Source of the DNA: Actinomadura nitritigenes
Lineage (GTDB): Bacteria; Actinomycetota; Actinomycetes; Streptosporangiales; Streptosporangiaceae
Reading direction: 5' to 3'
NCBI RefSeq assembly: GCF_017573545.1
Contig: NZ_JAGEOK010000010.1
Coordinates: 1-64,000, forward strand
Length of the DNA: 64,000 nucleotides
The notes under the pieces are model-generated. The model was not told the DNA's origin. It saw nothing but the letters and a program-made list of their open reading frames with translations, and made no database searches. The position numbers were made by a program, and so were the translations under genes. Below, one piece after another: positions 40,526-50,948 of this stretch (positions within the stretch are counted from its first letter, which is position 1; each line of letters opens with the position of its first letter).

Positions 40526-41674
40526 TCAGGACGGCGGCAGGCCGAGGGCGCGCGCGATCAGCATGCGCTGGACCTCGGACGTCCCCTCGCCGACCTCCAG
40601 GATCTTCGCGTCGCGGTAGAAGCGGCCGACGGCGTACTCGTTCATGAAGCCGTAGCCGCCGAAGATCTGCGTGGCGTCGCGGGCGTTGTCCATCGCCGCG
40701 TTGGACGCGACGAGCTTGGCGATCGCCGCCTCCTTCTTGAACGGCTCGCCGGCCAGCATCTTCGCCGCCGCCGCGTAGTACGCGAGGCGGGCGGTGTGCG
40801 CGCGGACCTCCATGTCGGCGATCTTGAACTGCATCGCCTGGTAGCGGCCGATCTCCTTGCCGAACGCCTGCCGCTCGCCCGCGTAGCGCAGGCACTCGTC
40901 CACGCAGCCCTGCGCCAGGCCGACCGACAGTGCGGCGATCGCGATCCGGCCCTCGTCCAGGATCCGCAGGAACTGCGCGTACCCCCGGCCGCGCTCGCCG
41001 ACGAGGTTCTCCGCCGGGACGCGGACGTCGTCGAACGACAGCTCGCGCGTGTCCGAGGACGACCAGCCGACCTTGGAGTACTTGCGGCCGACCGTGAAGC
41101 CCGGCGTGCCGCTCGGCACGATGATCGTGGAGATCTCGCCGTCGCCGGTGAACGCGGTGACGGTCACGAACGCGGTGATGTCGGTGCCGGAGTTGGTGAT
41201 GAACGCCTTCGACCCGTTGATCACCCACGAGTCGCCGTCCAGCCGGGCCGTGGTCCGCATGCCGCCCGGGACGTCGGAGCCGCCGCCGGGCTCGGTCAGC
41301 CCGAAGCCGGCGAGCTTCTCGCCGGACGTCAGCTGAGGCAGCCAGCGGGCCTTCTGCTCGTCCGACCCGAACCGGTAGATCGGCATCGCGCCGAGCGAGA
41401 CGCCCGCCTCCAGCGTGATCGCCACGGACGAGTCGACCCGCGCCAGCTCCTCCAGCGCCAGGCAGAGCGCGAAGTAGTCGCCGCCCATGCCGCCGTGCTC
41501 CTCGGGGAACGGCAGCCCGAACAGCCCCATCTTGCCCATCGCCGCGACGATGTCGTACGGGAACTCGCCGCGCTCGTACAGGTCGCCGATCACCGGGGCG
41601 ACGGTCTCGCGCGCGAACCGCTCGACGGTGCGCCGCAGCTCCTCCTGCTCGTCGCTGAGCTTGAAGTCGATCAT
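40526..41674 (-). CDS. Acyl-CoA dehydrogenase (probable isovaleryl-CoA dehydrogenase of leucine catabolism)
   Basis: The 382-residue flavoenzyme contains LAGFGLTEPGGGSDVPGG, the FAD-binding WVINGSKAFITNSGTDITAF, and ends with QIFGGYGFMNEYAVGRFYRD and GEGTSEVQRMLIARALG. It oxidises an acyl-CoA to the enoyl-CoA and reduces ETF. It is the last gene of a four-gene operon whose other products are MCC-like carboxylase subunits and HMG-CoA lyase, which points to isovaleryl-CoA. It begins five bases after the lyase stop. Confidence 0.94.
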   Translation of the reverse strand: MIDFKLSDEQEELRRTVERFARETVAPVIGDLYERGEFPYDIVAAMGKMGLFGLPFPEEHGGMGGDYFALCLALEELARVDSSVAITLEAGVSLGAMPIYRFGSDEQKARWLPQLTSGEKLAGFGLTEPGGGSDVPGGMRTTARLDGDSWVINGSKAFITNSGTDITAFVTVTAFTGDGEISTIIVPSGTPGFTVGRKYSKVGWSSSDTRELSFDDVRVPAENLVGERGRGYAQFLRILDEGRIAIAALSVGLAQGCVDECLRYAGERQAFGKEIGRYQAMQFKIADMEVRAHTARLAYYAAAAKMLAGEPFKKEAAIAKLVASNAAMDNARDATQIFGGYGFMNEYAVGRFYRDAKILEVGEGTSEVQRMLIARALGLPPS

Positions 41675-41679
41675 CAGGG

Positions 41680-42606
41680 TTACTCCGTTTTCGGTGACAG
41701 GGCCTGGACGACGCGGGACGGGCTCGGGCGGCCGAGCCGCTCCGCCATCCAGCGGCTGGTGGCGACGAGCCGGTCGAGGTCGACGCCCGTCTCGACGCCG
41801 AGCCCGTCCAGCATCCAGACGAGGTCCTCGGTGGGCAGGTTGCCGGTGGCGCTCTCGGCGTACGGGCAGCCGCCGAGGCCGCCCGCCGACGCGTCCACGA
41901 CGGTGACGCCGGCGCGCAGCGCGGCGAGGGTGTTGGCGAGCGCCTGCCCGTAGGTGTCGTGGAAGTGCACGGCGAGCCGGTCGGTGCCGACGCCCGCCGC
42001 GACCAGCGCCTCGATCAGCGCCGTGACGTGGCCGGGCGTGCCGACGCCGATCGTGTCGCCGAGGCTCAGCTGGGAGCAGCCGAGGTCCATCAGCCGCGTC
42101 GCGACGGACACGACCTGCTCGATCGGGACGTCGCCCTCCCACGGGTCGCCGCACACCATCGACACGTAGGCGCGCACCCACAGCCCCTCGGCGCGCGCGC
42201 GTTCCACGACGGGAGCGAACATCGCGAGCGACTCGTCCACGGTCCGGTTCAGGTTGCGGCGCGCGAAGGTCTCGGTGGCGCTGCCGAAGATCGCGATCTC
42301 GGTGATGCCGTTCGCGAGCGCCCGGTCCAGGCCCCGCTCGTTCGGGACGAGCACCGGGTACCGGACGTCGCCGGACCGGGGGAGCACGCCGAGCAGCTCC
42401 TCGGCGTCGGCGAGCTGCGGCACCCACTTCGGGTGGACGAAGCTCGTCGTCTCGATCGTGGTGAGCCCCGCGCCCGCGAGCCGGGTGACGAACTCCGACT
42501 TCACCTCGACCGGGACGATCGCCTTCTCGTTCTGCAGCCCGTCCCGCGGCCCGACCTCGTAGATCGTGACGCGGTCGGGCAGGCCGGGCAGCGGTGTCGC
42601 CATCAT
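41680..42606 (-). CDS. Hydroxymethylglutaryl-CoA lyase
   Basis: The 308-residue TIM-barrel enzyme has the signatures [15 protein letters not shown] and [20 protein letters not shown]. It also carries [25 protein letters not shown] (metal His residues) and the loop [15 protein letters not shown] with the catalytic Cys. It cleaves HMG-CoA to acetoacetate and acetyl-CoA, the final step of leucine degradation. The ATGA overlap with the carboxylase gene shows tight coupling. Confidence 0.95.
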   Translation of the reverse strand: MMATPLPGLPDRVTIYEVGPRDGLQNEKAIVPVEVKSEFVTRLAGAGLTTIETTSFVHPKWVPQLADAEELLGVLPRSGDVRYPVLVPNERGLDRALANGITEIAIFGSATETFARRNLNRTVDESLAMFAPVVERARAEGLWVRAYVSMVCGDPWEGDVPIEQVVSVATRLMDLGCSQLSLGDTIGVGTPGHVTALIEALVAAGVGTDRLAVHFHDTYGQALANTLAALRAGVTVVDASAGGLGGCPYAESATGNLPTEDLVWMLDGLGVETGVDLDRLVATSRWMAERLGRPSPSRVVQALSPKTE

Positions 42607-44552
42607 GCCTCCTCGATCACGGCCAGCACCGCGTCCAGGGCGACCTGGGCGCCCGCGCGGGCCGGCAGCTGCGCCACGACGCCGGCGCGCGGCGCGGTGA
42701 CGGTGTGCTCCATCTTCATCGCCTCGACGACGACGAGCGGCTGACCCTCGTCCACCCGGTCGCCCTCGCCGACCTTGACCGCCAGCACGGTGCCGGGCAT
42801 CGGGCTGCGCAGGACGCCGTCGCCGGACGCGTCCGCCGCGGCGCCGCCCTCCGCCTTGACGTGCTCGGCGAGCGCCCACGCGTGCCCGTCGCGTCCGAGC
42901 CAGAGCGTGCGCCCGTCGCGGGCGGCGGTGAACGAGACCGTCCTGCCGCCGTAGCTGAGGGTCGCACCGGACGGCGACGCGGTCAGCGACGCGGCCACGG
43001 GCTCGCCGTCGCCGACGGCCACCCGCGCGGACCCTGCCCGCCCTTGCACGCGGACCTCCACGGGCTCGCCGCCGGACGGCGTGATGATCCACGGCGTCCA
43101 GGCGTGCGCGCCGGGGCGCCAGCCGTCCGGGATCGCCCACGGGTCGCCGTCGGCGGGCTCCAGCGCGAGCATCCGGTCCAGCGCGGCGGCGGCGAGCACC
43201 TCCGGCGGCACGCCGTCGCCCGAGGTCAGCTCATCGAGGGCGCGTTCCACCAGGCCGGTGTCGAGGTCGCCGGACGCGACGGACGGGTGCTTCAGCAGCG
43301 CCCGCAGGAACGCCACGTTCGTCGGCACGCCCAGCAGCGTGTACCCGGCGAGCGCCCGGTCGAGGCGGTGCAGCGCCTCGGTGCGGTCGCCGCCGTGCAC
43401 GATCACCTTCGCCAGCATCGGGTCGTAGGACCCGCCGACCTCGGTCCCGGCGTCGAGGCCGGAGTCGACGCGGACGCCCTCCGGCTCGTCGAGCGCCAGG
43501 ACGGTCCCGCCCGTCGGCAGGAAGCCGCGTGCCGGGTCCTCGGCGTAGACGCGCGCCTCGATCGCGTGCCCGTCCAGCCGCACGCCGTCCTGCGCGAACG
43601 GCAGCGGCTCGCCGGCCGCGACGCGGAGCTGGAGCTCGACCAGGTCCAGGCCGGTGACCAGCTCGGTGACGGGGTGCTCGACCTGCAGCCGGGTGTTCAT
43701 CTCCATGAAGAAGAACTCGTCCGGGCGGTCGGCGGACACGATGTACTCGACCGTCCCCGCGCCGACGTAGCCGACCGCCTGCGCGGCGGCGACGGCGGCG
43801 GCGCCCATCCGCGCGCGGGACGCCTCGTCCAGCAGCGGCGACGGCGCCTCCTCGACGATCTTCTGGTGCCGCCGCTGCAGGCTGCACTCGCGCTCGCCCA
43901 GGTGGACGGCGTTGCCGTGCGCGTCGGCGAACACCTGGATCTCGATGTGCCGGGGGTTCTCCACGAACCGCTCGGCGAGCAGGGTGTCGTCGCCGAACGA
44001 GCCGCGCGCCTCGCGGCGGGCGGACGCGATCGCGTCCGGGAGGTCCGCCGCGTCCCGGACCAGCCGCATGCCCTTGCCGCCGCCGCCCGCGGACGGCTTG
44101 AGCAGCACCGGAAGGCCGACCTCCAGCGCGGCGGCCTCCAGCTCGGCGTCCGACAGGCCCGGCTCGTCCCGCCCGGGGACGACCGGGACGCCGGCCGCGG
44201 CGACGGTCCGCTTCGCGCGGATCTTGTCGCCCATCGCCTCGATCGCGGCGGCGGGCGGCCCGATGAACACCAGGCCGGCGCCTTCGCAGGCCCGCGCGAA
44301 CGCGGTGTTCTCCGCCAGGAACCCGTACCCGGGGTGGACGGCCGCCGCGCCCGCCGCGCGGGCGGCGCCGACGACCGCGTCGATGTCCAGGTAGGACGGG
44401 ACGCGCAGCGCCTCGTCGGCCTCGCGGACGTGCCGGGCGCGCGCGTCGGCGTCGGTGTGGACGGCCACCGAGCGGATCCCGAGCCGCCGCAGCGTGCGGA
44501 ACACGCGGACGGCGATCTCGCCCCGGTTGGCGACCAGGACGCTGTCGAACAT
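42603..44552 (-). CDS. Acyl-CoA carboxylase biotin-carboxylase/BCCP subunit (methylcrotonyl-type)
   Basis: The 649-residue protein starts [20 protein letters not shown]. It has the ATP-grasp motif [16 protein letters not shown] and [19 protein letters not shown], and a C-terminal biotinyl domain with AMKMEH near residue 610. It carboxylates its own biotin using ATP and bicarbonate. The adjacent carboxyltransferase, HMG-CoA lyase and acyl-CoA dehydrogenase genes favour 3-methylcrotonyl-CoA carboxylase over propionyl- or geranyl-CoA forms. That is inference from context. Confidence 0.93.
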   Translation of the reverse strand: MFDSVLVANRGEIAVRVFRTLRRLGIRSVAVHTDADARARHVREADEALRVPSYLDIDAVVGAARAAGAAAVHPGYGFLAENTAFARACEGAGLVFIGPPAAAIEAMGDKIRAKRTVAAAGVPVVPGRDEPGLSDAELEAAALEVGLPVLLKPSAGGGGKGMRLVRDAADLPDAIASARREARGSFGDDTLLAERFVENPRHIEIQVFADAHGNAVHLGERECSLQRRHQKIVEEAPSPLLDEASRARMGAAAVAAAQAVGYVGAGTVEYIVSADRPDEFFFMEMNTRLQVEHPVTELVTGLDLVELQLRVAAGEPLPFAQDGVRLDGHAIEARVYAEDPARGFLPTGGTVLALDEPEGVRVDSGLDAGTEVGGSYDPMLAKVIVHGGDRTEALHRLDRALAGYTLLGVPTNVAFLRALLKHPSVASGDLDTGLVERALDELTSGDGVPPEVLAAAALDRMLALEPADGDPWAIPDGWRPGAHAWTPWIITPSGGEPVEVRVQGRAGSARVAVGDGEPVAASLTASPSGATLSYGGRTVSFTAARDGRTLWLGRDGHAWALAEHVKAEGGAAADASGDGVLRSPMPGTVLAVKVGEGDRVDEGQPLVVVEAMKMEHTVTAPRAGVVAQLPARAGAQVALDAVLAVIEEA

Positions 44553-44608
44553 CGATGCCCCGCGCCGGGAAGGCACCGTAGCTCCGTGCCGGGAAGACAT
44601 TGAGCCCC

Positions 44609-46222
44609 TCACATCCGGAAGACGCCGTAGCCGACCGGCTCCAGCGGTGCGTTGGCGGCGGCGGACAGCCCGAGACCGAGGACGCGGCGGGTGTCGAGCG
44701 GGTCGATCACCCCGTCGTCCCACAGCCGGGCCGTCGAGTAGTACGGGTTGCCCTGCGCCTCGTACTGGTCGCGGATCGGCGCCTTGAACGCCGCCTCGTC
44801 CTCGGCCGGCCACTCCTCGCCGCGGGCGTCCATCTGGTCGCGGCGGACCGTCGCGAGCACGCTCGCGGCCTGCTCCCCGCCCATGACCGAGATGCGGGCG
44901 TTCGGCCACATCCACAGGAAGCGCGGCGAGTAGGCCCGGCCGCACATCGCGTAGTTGCCCGCGCCGAACGAGCCGCCGATGACGACCGTGAACTTCGGGA
45001 CGCGCGCGCACGACACGGCCGTGACCATCTTCGCGCCGTGCTTGGCGATGCCGCCCGCCTCGTACTCGCGGCCGACCATGAAGCCGGTGATGTTCTGCAG
45101 GAAGACGAGCGGGACGCTGCGCCGGTCGCACAGCTCGATGAAGTGCGCGCCCTTCTGCGCCGACTCGCCGAACAGGATGCCGTTGTTGGCGACGATCCCG
45201 ACCGGGTGCCCGTGGATCCGCGCGAACCCGGTGACCAGCGTCGGGCCGTATTCCTTCTTGAACTCCTGGAACCGGCTGCCGTCCACGATCCGCGCGATCA
45301 CCTCGCGCACGTCGTAGGGGGTGCGCGGATCGGGCGGGACGACCCCGTACAGCTCGGACGGGTCGACCGCCGGCTCCTCCGGCGCCGCCACGTCCCACGG
45401 GCGCGGCTCGCGCGGGCCGAGCGTGCCGAAGATGTCGCGGACGATCCGCAGCGCGTGCGCGTCGTCCTCGGCGAGGTGGTCGGTCACCCCGGACGTGCGG
45501 GAGTGCAGCTCGCCGCCGCCCAGCTCCTCCGCCGTCACGATCTCGCCGGTCGCGGCCTTCACCAGCGGCGGGCCGCCGAGGAAGATCGTGCCCTGGCCGC
45601 GGACGATCACCGCCTCGTCGCTCATCGCCGGGACGTAGGCGCCGCCCGCCGTGCAGGAGCCCATGACCGCGGCGATCTGCGGGATGCCGCGCCCGGACAT
45701 GGTCGCCTGGTTGTAGAAGATGCGGCCGAAATGCTCGCGGTCGGGGAAGACCTCGTCCTGGCGGGGCAGGAACGCGCCGCCGGAGTCGACCAGGTAGACG
45801 CAGGGGAGGCGGTTGTGCAGGGCCACCTCCTGCGCGCGCAGATGCTTCTTGACCGTGATCGGGTAGTACGTCCCGCCCTTCACGGTGGCGTCGTTGGCGA
45901 CGATCACGCACTCGCGGCCGGACACCCGGCCGACGCCGGTGATGATCCCGGCGCCCGGCGCCTCGTCGCCGTACATGCCGTTCGCGGCGAGCGGGGACAG
46001 CTCCAGGAACGGCGAGCCGGGGTCGAGCAGCGTGTCGACCCGGTCGCGGGGGAGCAGCTTGCCGCGCGCCACGTGCCGCTCGCGGGCCCGCTCGGGACCG
46101 CCGCGCCCGGCCCGGTCGACGCGGTCGCGCAGCTCGGCCGCCAGCGCCTCGTTGTGCGCGGCGCTCGCCTTGAACGCCTCGCCGGCCACGTCGGCGCGGC
46201 TGCCGATCTCGGGTCCGGTCAT
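44609..46222 (-). CDS. Acyl-CoA carboxylase carboxyltransferase subunit (methylcrotonyl-type)
   Basis: The 537-residue protein has the two carboxyltransferase halves. One half contains [20 protein letters not shown] and [20 protein letters not shown]; the other contains [20 protein letters not shown] and [20 protein letters not shown]. It transfers the carboxyl group from carboxybiotin to the acyl-CoA. The length and the [11 protein letters not shown] form fit MCC beta. GGGAAGGGGA precedes the ATG. It is the first gene of the operon, directly downstream of twin operators. Confidence 0.94.
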   Translation of the reverse strand: MTGPEIGSRADVAGEAFKASAAHNEALAAELRDRVDRAGRGGPERARERHVARGKLLPRDRVDTLLDPGSPFLELSPLAANGMYGDEAPGAGIITGVGRVSGRECVIVANDATVKGGTYYPITVKKHLRAQEVALHNRLPCVYLVDSGGAFLPRQDEVFPDREHFGRIFYNQATMSGRGIPQIAAVMGSCTAGGAYVPAMSDEAVIVRGQGTIFLGGPPLVKAATGEIVTAEELGGGELHSRTSGVTDHLAEDDAHALRIVRDIFGTLGPREPRPWDVAAPEEPAVDPSELYGVVPPDPRTPYDVREVIARIVDGSRFQEFKKEYGPTLVTGFARIHGHPVGIVANNGILFGESAQKGAHFIELCDRRSVPLVFLQNITGFMVGREYEAGGIAKHGAKMVTAVSCARVPKFTVVIGGSFGAGNYAMCGRAYSPRFLWMWPNARISVMGGEQAASVLATVRRDQMDARGEEWPAEDEAAFKAPIRDQYEAQGNPYYSTARLWDDGVIDPLDTRRVLGLGLSAAANAPLEPVGYGVFRM

Positions 46223-46234
46223 GGTCCCCTTCCC

Positions 46235-46286
46235 TGTTAATGCTCGTTAACAACGCCGATGGTAGAGATGTTAATGCTCATTAACA
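46235..46286. promoter_or_regulatory. Twin TTAA-type operators of the leucine-catabolism cluster
   Basis: TGTTAATGCTCGTTAACA (46235-46252) and TGTTAATGCTCATTAACA (46269-46286) are near-identical palindromes, with centres 34 bp apart, between the divergent carboxylase operon and the TetR gene. They are probably the sites of that TetR regulator. Confidence 0.85.
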
Positions 46287-46308
46287 AGCTTGGTCTAGAC
46301 TCACCCCC

Positions 46309-46920
46309 ATGACCTCCTACCCGGCCGCGGCGCCCGGCGACCCGGCCGCCGGGCCGCCCCTCGCCGCGGTGAACCCGCGCCGCGCGGAGATCCTCGCCGC
46401 CGCGGCCGAGCTGTTCGCCCGCCGCGGCTACCACGGGGCGTCCATCGGCGACGTCGGACGGGCCGTCGGGCTCACCGGCCCCGCCCTCTACCGGCACTTC
46501 AGCGGCAAGGAGGCCGTCCTCGGCGAGATGCTCGTCGACATCAGCGAGCGGCTGCACGCCGAGGGCGTCCGCCGCGCCGCCGATCCCGACCCCGGCCGGG
46601 CCCTCGACGCGCTGCTCCGCTGGCACATCGCGTTCGCGCTGGACAACCCGGCGCTCATCACCGTCCACGAGCGCGAGCTCGACAACGTCCCCGCGCCGCA
46701 GCGGCACGAGGTCCGCCGGCTGCAGCGCGCCTACGTGGAGGAATGGGTGGCCGTGCTGCGGCGGCTGCGCCCCGGGCTGCCCGACGGGCGGACCCGCGCC
46801 GCCGTCCACGCCTGCTTCGGCCTGCTGAACTCCACCCCGCGCAGCGCAGCCGGCCTCGACCGCGAAGCGATGGGCGCCCTCCTGCACACCATGGCCCGCG
46901 CCGCCCTCGAAGCCGCCTGA
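46309..46920 (+). CDS. TetR family regulator of the leucine-catabolism cluster
   Basis: The 203-residue repressor has the TetR helix-turn-helix (EILAAAAELFARRGYHGASI, then GRAVGLTGPALYRHFSGKEA). Its C-terminal domain has a helix pattern (HIAFALDNPALITVHERELD) close to regulators of acyl-CoA metabolism. It is divergent from the carboxylase operon and upstream of an acyl-CoA synthetase. The effector is probably an acyl-CoA intermediate, which is inference. Confidence 0.93.
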   Translation: MTSYPAAAPGDPAAGPPLAAVNPRRAEILAAAAELFARRGYHGASIGDVGRAVGLTGPALYRHFSGKEAVLGEMLVDISERLHAEGVRRAADPDPGRALDALLRWHIAFALDNPALITVHERELDNVPAPQRHEVRRLQRAYVEEWVAVLRRLRPGLPDGRTRAAVHACFGLLNSTPRSAAGLDREAMGALLHTMARAALEAA

Positions 46921-47072
46921 CGGAACGCGCCTCGCCGGCCGCAGCGCGCCGGGACGCGCCTTCGGGCCGCCCCGGATTCCGGACGGCCCGCAATCTTGAC
47001 GCGCCGACCCACGGGTGGGTCATATGGGATGAAAGGTCACCGGCCATCCCACCCGCTGCAGAGGAGAGCCGC

Positions 47073-48620
47073 ATGGGCGTCGAGGGCGTCGGCTTCTACG
47101 AGATCGCGACCAACGACCCGGACCGCCCGGCGATCCTGGCCCCCGGCGTCCCCGTCTCCTACGGCGAGCTGCACGCCGAGGTGAACCGGCTGTCGAACGC
47201 CCTGGACGGGCTCGGCCTGCGGCCCGGCGACGCCGTCGCGACCGTCCTCGGCAACCGCCCCGACTTCCTGACCGTGCTGCTGGCGGCGATGCAGTCCGGC
47301 CTCTACATCGTCCCGGTGAGCCGCCACCTGACCGCCCCCGAGATCGGCTACATCCTCGCCGACAGCGGCGCCGGGGCCGTCGTGACCGAGAGCGCCTTCG
47401 CGCCGGTCGTGTCCGGAGCGGCCGACGAGGCCGGGATCGCCGCCGGGCTGCGGATCAGCGTCGACCCGGCCGAGGGCTACCGCTCGATGGCCGGGCTGTG
47501 CGCGTCCGGCAGCGCCTCACCGCCGGCCAAGCGCCGGATGGGCTCCATCATGCTCTACACGTCCGGGACGACCGGGCGGCCCAAGGGCGTGCGGCGCCCG
47601 CTGCTGGACGTCCCGCCGGAACTGCTCTTCGACGTCATGCGCACGACGCTGATGACCCACCTCGGCCTCGAACCGGGCGACGAGGTGCACCTCGCGATCG
47701 GACCGCTCTACCACTCGGCGCCCTGCGTCCACGCGATGATGGCGCTCAGCCTCGGGCACGCCGTCGTCGTCGCGTCCCGGTTCCGGCCCGAGCACACCCT
47801 CGAGCTGATCCAGCGGCACGGCGTCACCAACTCCTTCATGGTGCCGACCATGTTCCACCGCATGCTCGCCCTGCCCGACGAGGTCCGCGCCCGGTACGAC
47901 CTGTCGTCGCTGCGGCAGGTCTACCACAGCGCCGCGCCGATCCCCGTCGAGACCAAGCAGCGGATGATGGACTGGTGGGGGCCCGTCCTCTACGAGTACT
48001 ACGGCTCCACCGAGAGCGGCGCCGTCGTCGTCGCCACCCCGCAGGACTGGCTCGCCCGCCCCGGCACGGTCGGCCGCGCCGTCGACGGCGTGCGGATCAG
48101 GATCCTCGACCCGGAGGGCGCGGAGCTGCCGCCGGGCGAGACCGGCCTGATCTACGCCGCCGGCCAGCCCGGCTTCGAGTACCACCGCGACCCGGACAAG
48201 ACCGCCTCCACCATGCGCGGCGAGTTCTACACCCCCGGCGACCTCGGCCGCCTCGACGAGGACGGCTGGCTCTACATGAGCGACCGCCGCACCGACCTCA
48301 TCATCTCCGGCGGCGTGAACATCTACCCGGCCGAGATCGAGTCCGTGCTGCTCCAGCATCCCGCCGTCGGCGACGTCGCCGTCATCGGCGTCCCCGACGA
48401 GGACTGGGGGCAGCGCGTCGTCGCCCTCGTCGAGCCCGCGGACGGTGCCGTCGCGGGCGACGCCCTCGCCGCCGAACTGCTCGCCCACTGCGAGCCCCGG
48501 CTGGCCAAGCTCAAGCATCCGCGCCGGGTGGAGTTCCGCGCGGAGCTGCCGCGCACCCCGTCCGGCAAGCTCAGCCGCAGCCGCGTGCGCGACGCCTACC
48601 TGCGGGAACAGGAGGGCTAG
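47073..48620 (+). CDS. Acyl-CoA synthetase (AMP-binding)
   Basis: The 515-residue enzyme has the P-loop LYTSGTTGRPKGVRRPL, the A5 motif LYEYYGSTESGAVV, the A7/A8 block YMSDRRTDLIISGGVNIYPA and the C-terminal PSGKLSRSRV with the catalytic Lys. It is a paralogue of the gene at 19314-20849. ATG 47073 follows GAGGAGAG. Its place beside the leucine-catabolism cluster suggests branched or short-chain acids. Confidence 0.93.
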   Translation: MGVEGVGFYEIATNDPDRPAILAPGVPVSYGELHAEVNRLSNALDGLGLRPGDAVATVLGNRPDFLTVLLAAMQSGLYIVPVSRHLTAPEIGYILADSGAGAVVTESAFAPVVSGAADEAGIAAGLRISVDPAEGYRSMAGLCASGSASPPAKRRMGSIMLYTSGTTGRPKGVRRPLLDVPPELLFDVMRTTLMTHLGLEPGDEVHLAIGPLYHSAPCVHAMMALSLGHAVVVASRFRPEHTLELIQRHGVTNSFMVPTMFHRMLALPDEVRARYDLSSLRQVYHSAAPIPVETKQRMMDWWGPVLYEYYGSTESGAVVVATPQDWLARPGTVGRAVDGVRIRILDPEGAELPPGETGLIYAAGQPGFEYHRDPDKTASTMRGEFYTPGDLGRLDEDGWLYMSDRRTDLIISGGVNIYPAEIESVLLQHPAVGDVAVIGVPDEDWGQRVVALVEPADGAVAGDALAAELLAHCEPRLAKLKHPRRVEFRAELPRTPSGKLSRSRVRDAYLREQEG

Positions 48621-48709
48621 GCGGTCGCGGGCGGCCCTTGGGGGAGGCGCGCCGCAAGTCGCCGGCGGGACCGTCGAACGTTCCCGGGGCGCGCCGCGTA
48701 CAACGGCAC

Positions 48710-50071
48710 ATGGAAGACCAGAAGGTCGCCCCGTTCGACAGCGCCCCGACCCCTGCCGCCCCGACGTTGACCGATCTTCCAGTGATCACGGACCCCGGCT
48801 TCTACACCGACCCCGCGTACGCCGCCCAGAGCGTCCCGCCGGAGGACGCGCCGCCCCCGCCCGCCGGCGACGGCGCCGACACCGGGTCCGACAGCGGGTT
48901 CGCCACAGGGCGCGGCACGGGCCTCGGCACCGGCCTCGACACCGTGCCCCGCGCCGGGATCTCCCGCCTGGGCGACCCGGTCGCGGTCTGGCCGTGCACC
49001 GGCTGCGGCAGGCCCGTACCGCAGCCGGTGCGCGGTGCCCGCACCGTCCGCTACTGCCAGGACAACGGCGGCGCGTGCGAGCGGGCCGCGCACGAGAACC
49101 GCGAGCGTGCGCGCGAGGCGCCCGGCCTCACCGGCCAGGTCGCCTGGACGTGGGAGATGGTGGAGCGGCTCGAGGCCGTCGCCGACCGGCTCGCCGGGTC
49201 GATGGTCTCCGAGCTGAGCGTCGCCGGCGTCGAGCGGCGGGTCGCCGACGCCCGCGCCGACGCCGCCGGGCAGATCGCGGTCGCGCAGCGGGAACGGGAC
49301 GCCTCGCAGCGCCAGGCCGAGGCCGCGTGGCGCGAGACCGCGACCGCCCGCGCCCGCGCGGACGCCGCCGAGGAGGCGGCCGCCGCGGCCCGCGCCGAGG
49401 CCGGGCGGTCCGCCGCCGAACGCGACGCCGCGCGGCGCGAGGGCCAGGACGCCAGGGACACCGCGGACGCCGCCGTCGCCGCCCAGCTGGCCGCCGAACG
49501 CGAACGCGACCGGATCGCCTCCCGCGAGGGCGAGCTGCTCGCCGCGCTGGAGACCGCCCGGACCGAGCTCGTCGGCCTGCACGGCCGGCTGTCGGAGACC
49601 GAGACCGCCGCCGAGGGGCAGCGGATCGAGGCCGCCGCCGCGCGGCGCGCCGCCGAGGACCTGCGCGCCGCCGTCCGCGACGCCGAGACCCAGCGCGGGC
49701 AGGCCGTCGCCGACCGCGACCAGATCCAGGCGCGCGCCCGCGAGGTCGAGGGGCGCAACCGGGACCTGTCGCGCGCCAACGAGGAGCTGCGCGCCGCCGT
49801 CCAGACCCTCACCGCCGAACGGGACGCCGCGCGCGCCGAGGCCGACCGCGCCCGCCGCCGCGTCGACGCGCTCACCCGCCCGGCGGACCCGCGGCCGGAC
49901 GGCCGGCCCGCCGCCGACCGGGAACCGCCGACCGGCCTGCACCCCCTGCCCCCGCTGAACGGGTCCCCCCTGAACGGGTCTCCGGTGAACGGCTCCTCGC
50001 GGGGCGGGTCCTCGCTGGACGGCACCGACCCGCTCGCGGTCAACGGCCACCGCCTTCCCCACGCCGGCTGA
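48710..50071 (+). CDS. Coiled-coil protein with zinc-binding-like motif
   Basis: The 453-residue protein has a Pro/Thr/Gly-rich N-terminus and then a cysteine motif WPCTGCGRPVPQP with RYCQDNGGACERAA (C-x2-C...C-x7-C). A very long Ala/Arg/Glu coiled coil follows (about residues 170-400, such as RRAAEDLRAAVRDAETQRGQ). The tail has repeated LNGSP/VNGS elements. It resembles coiled-coil proteins seen near DNA-handling or segregation genes in actinomycetes. No enzyme motif is visible, so the role is unknown. Confidence 0.85.
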   Translation: MEDQKVAPFDSAPTPAAPTLTDLPVITDPGFYTDPAYAAQSVPPEDAPPPPAGDGADTGSDSGFATGRGTGLGTGLDTVPRAGISRLGDPVAVWPCTGCGRPVPQPVRGARTVRYCQDNGGACERAAHENRERAREAPGLTGQVAWTWEMVERLEAVADRLAGSMVSELSVAGVERRVADARADAAGQIAVAQRERDASQRQAEAAWRETATARARADAAEEAAAAARAEAGRSAAERDAARREGQDARDTADAAVAAQLAAERERDRIASREGELLAALETARTELVGLHGRLSETETAAEGQRIEAAAARRAAEDLRAAVRDAETQRGQAVADRDQIQARAREVEGRNRDLSRANEELRAAVQTLTAERDAARAEADRARRRVDALTRPADPRPDGRPAADREPPTGLHPLPPLNGSPLNGSPVNGSSRGGSSLDGTDPLAVNGHRLPHAG

Positions 50072-50201
50072 CCATCCGCCGGCGTATCGACCACAAAGAG
50101 GAGGTGAGGCCCTTCACCACATGTCACTGGCCCTGAACCGGCCGCCGCACCGCACCGGGGCGGTGGGGCGGCCGGTACGCCGGGCCCGGCCCGCCCGCAG
50201 G

Positions 50202-50948
50202 TCAGGGGCGGTTCGCCCGCAGGTACTCGGTGTAGTCCAGCGCGCCCGCGCGGACCGCCGCGTGCACGGCGCGCGCCACCCGGGCGCCCCACGTCGAACG
50301 GGGACCGGCGAACGGCTCCTCCGTGCCCGACGTCCGGGCCGCCACGCAGATCGCGTCCGACGCGGTGCCCGTGCAGGGGTAGCCCGCCTCCAAGAGCGCC
50401 TGCGTCTTGGCCTCCGTCGCGGTGACCACGGCGTTCACCAGCGCGCCGTCGCTCAACGCGACCGGCACCGCGACGACGATGTTGATCGTCCCCGGGTGCC
50501 ACACCGTCCCGTGCTCCGGTGAAGCGGGCCGCGGGGGAGCGGGCTCCGGCTCCGGTGACGGCGGCGGCACGTCGAGGTGGAGCGGCGCCAGCTCCGGGTC
50601 GGCGGCCCCCTCGGGCGCCGCCGCCCATGTCGGCACGCGGAGCCCGACCGTCGCCGACGCGGCGACGCCGCCGTCCTCGCGCCGCATCGTCCGGGCGACG
50701 GACGCCGCGGTCAGCATCCCGACGCCCGGGCCGTCCAGCCCGAACGACGCGGCCAGCTCCTCCAGGTGGACGACCGGGTCCGTCCGCGCGTACCGCCCGC
50801 GGACCTGCGCGTTCAGCACCCAGTTGCGGGGCCCGATCCCGCCGCCGAGCATCGCCGACGACACCGCCCGCCACCCGGCGCCCGCGCGCCACACCGTCGC
50901 GGCGAGCCGCGCGCCGTCCTCGTCCCGCCAGACCAGCTCGATGTTCAC
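50202..50948 (-). CDS. cbiZ: Adenosylcobinamide amidohydrolase (CbiZ family)
   Basis: The 248-residue product has SSAMLGGGIGPRNWVLNAQV, GVGMLTAASVARTMRREDGG and PGTINIVVAVPVALSDGALV, then TEAKTQALLEAGYPCTGTAS. These are the CbiZ signatures. CbiZ removes the aminopropanol-linked lower-loop part from adenosylcobinamide-type corrinoids so they can be rebuilt. A Pro-rich insert lies in the middle. GTG 50948 overlaps the ATPase stop by four bases. Confidence 0.9.
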   Translation of the reverse strand: MNIELVWRDEDGARLAATVWRAGAGWRAVSSAMLGGGIGPRNWVLNAQVRGRYARTDPVVHLEELAASFGLDGPGVGMLTAASVARTMRREDGGVAASATVGLRVPTWAAAPEGAADPELAPLHLDVPPPSPEPEPAPPRPASPEHGTVWHPGTINIVVAVPVALSDGALVNAVVTATEAKTQALLEAGYPCTGTASDAICVAARTSGTEEPFAGPRSTWGARVARAVHAAVRAGALDYTEYLRANRP

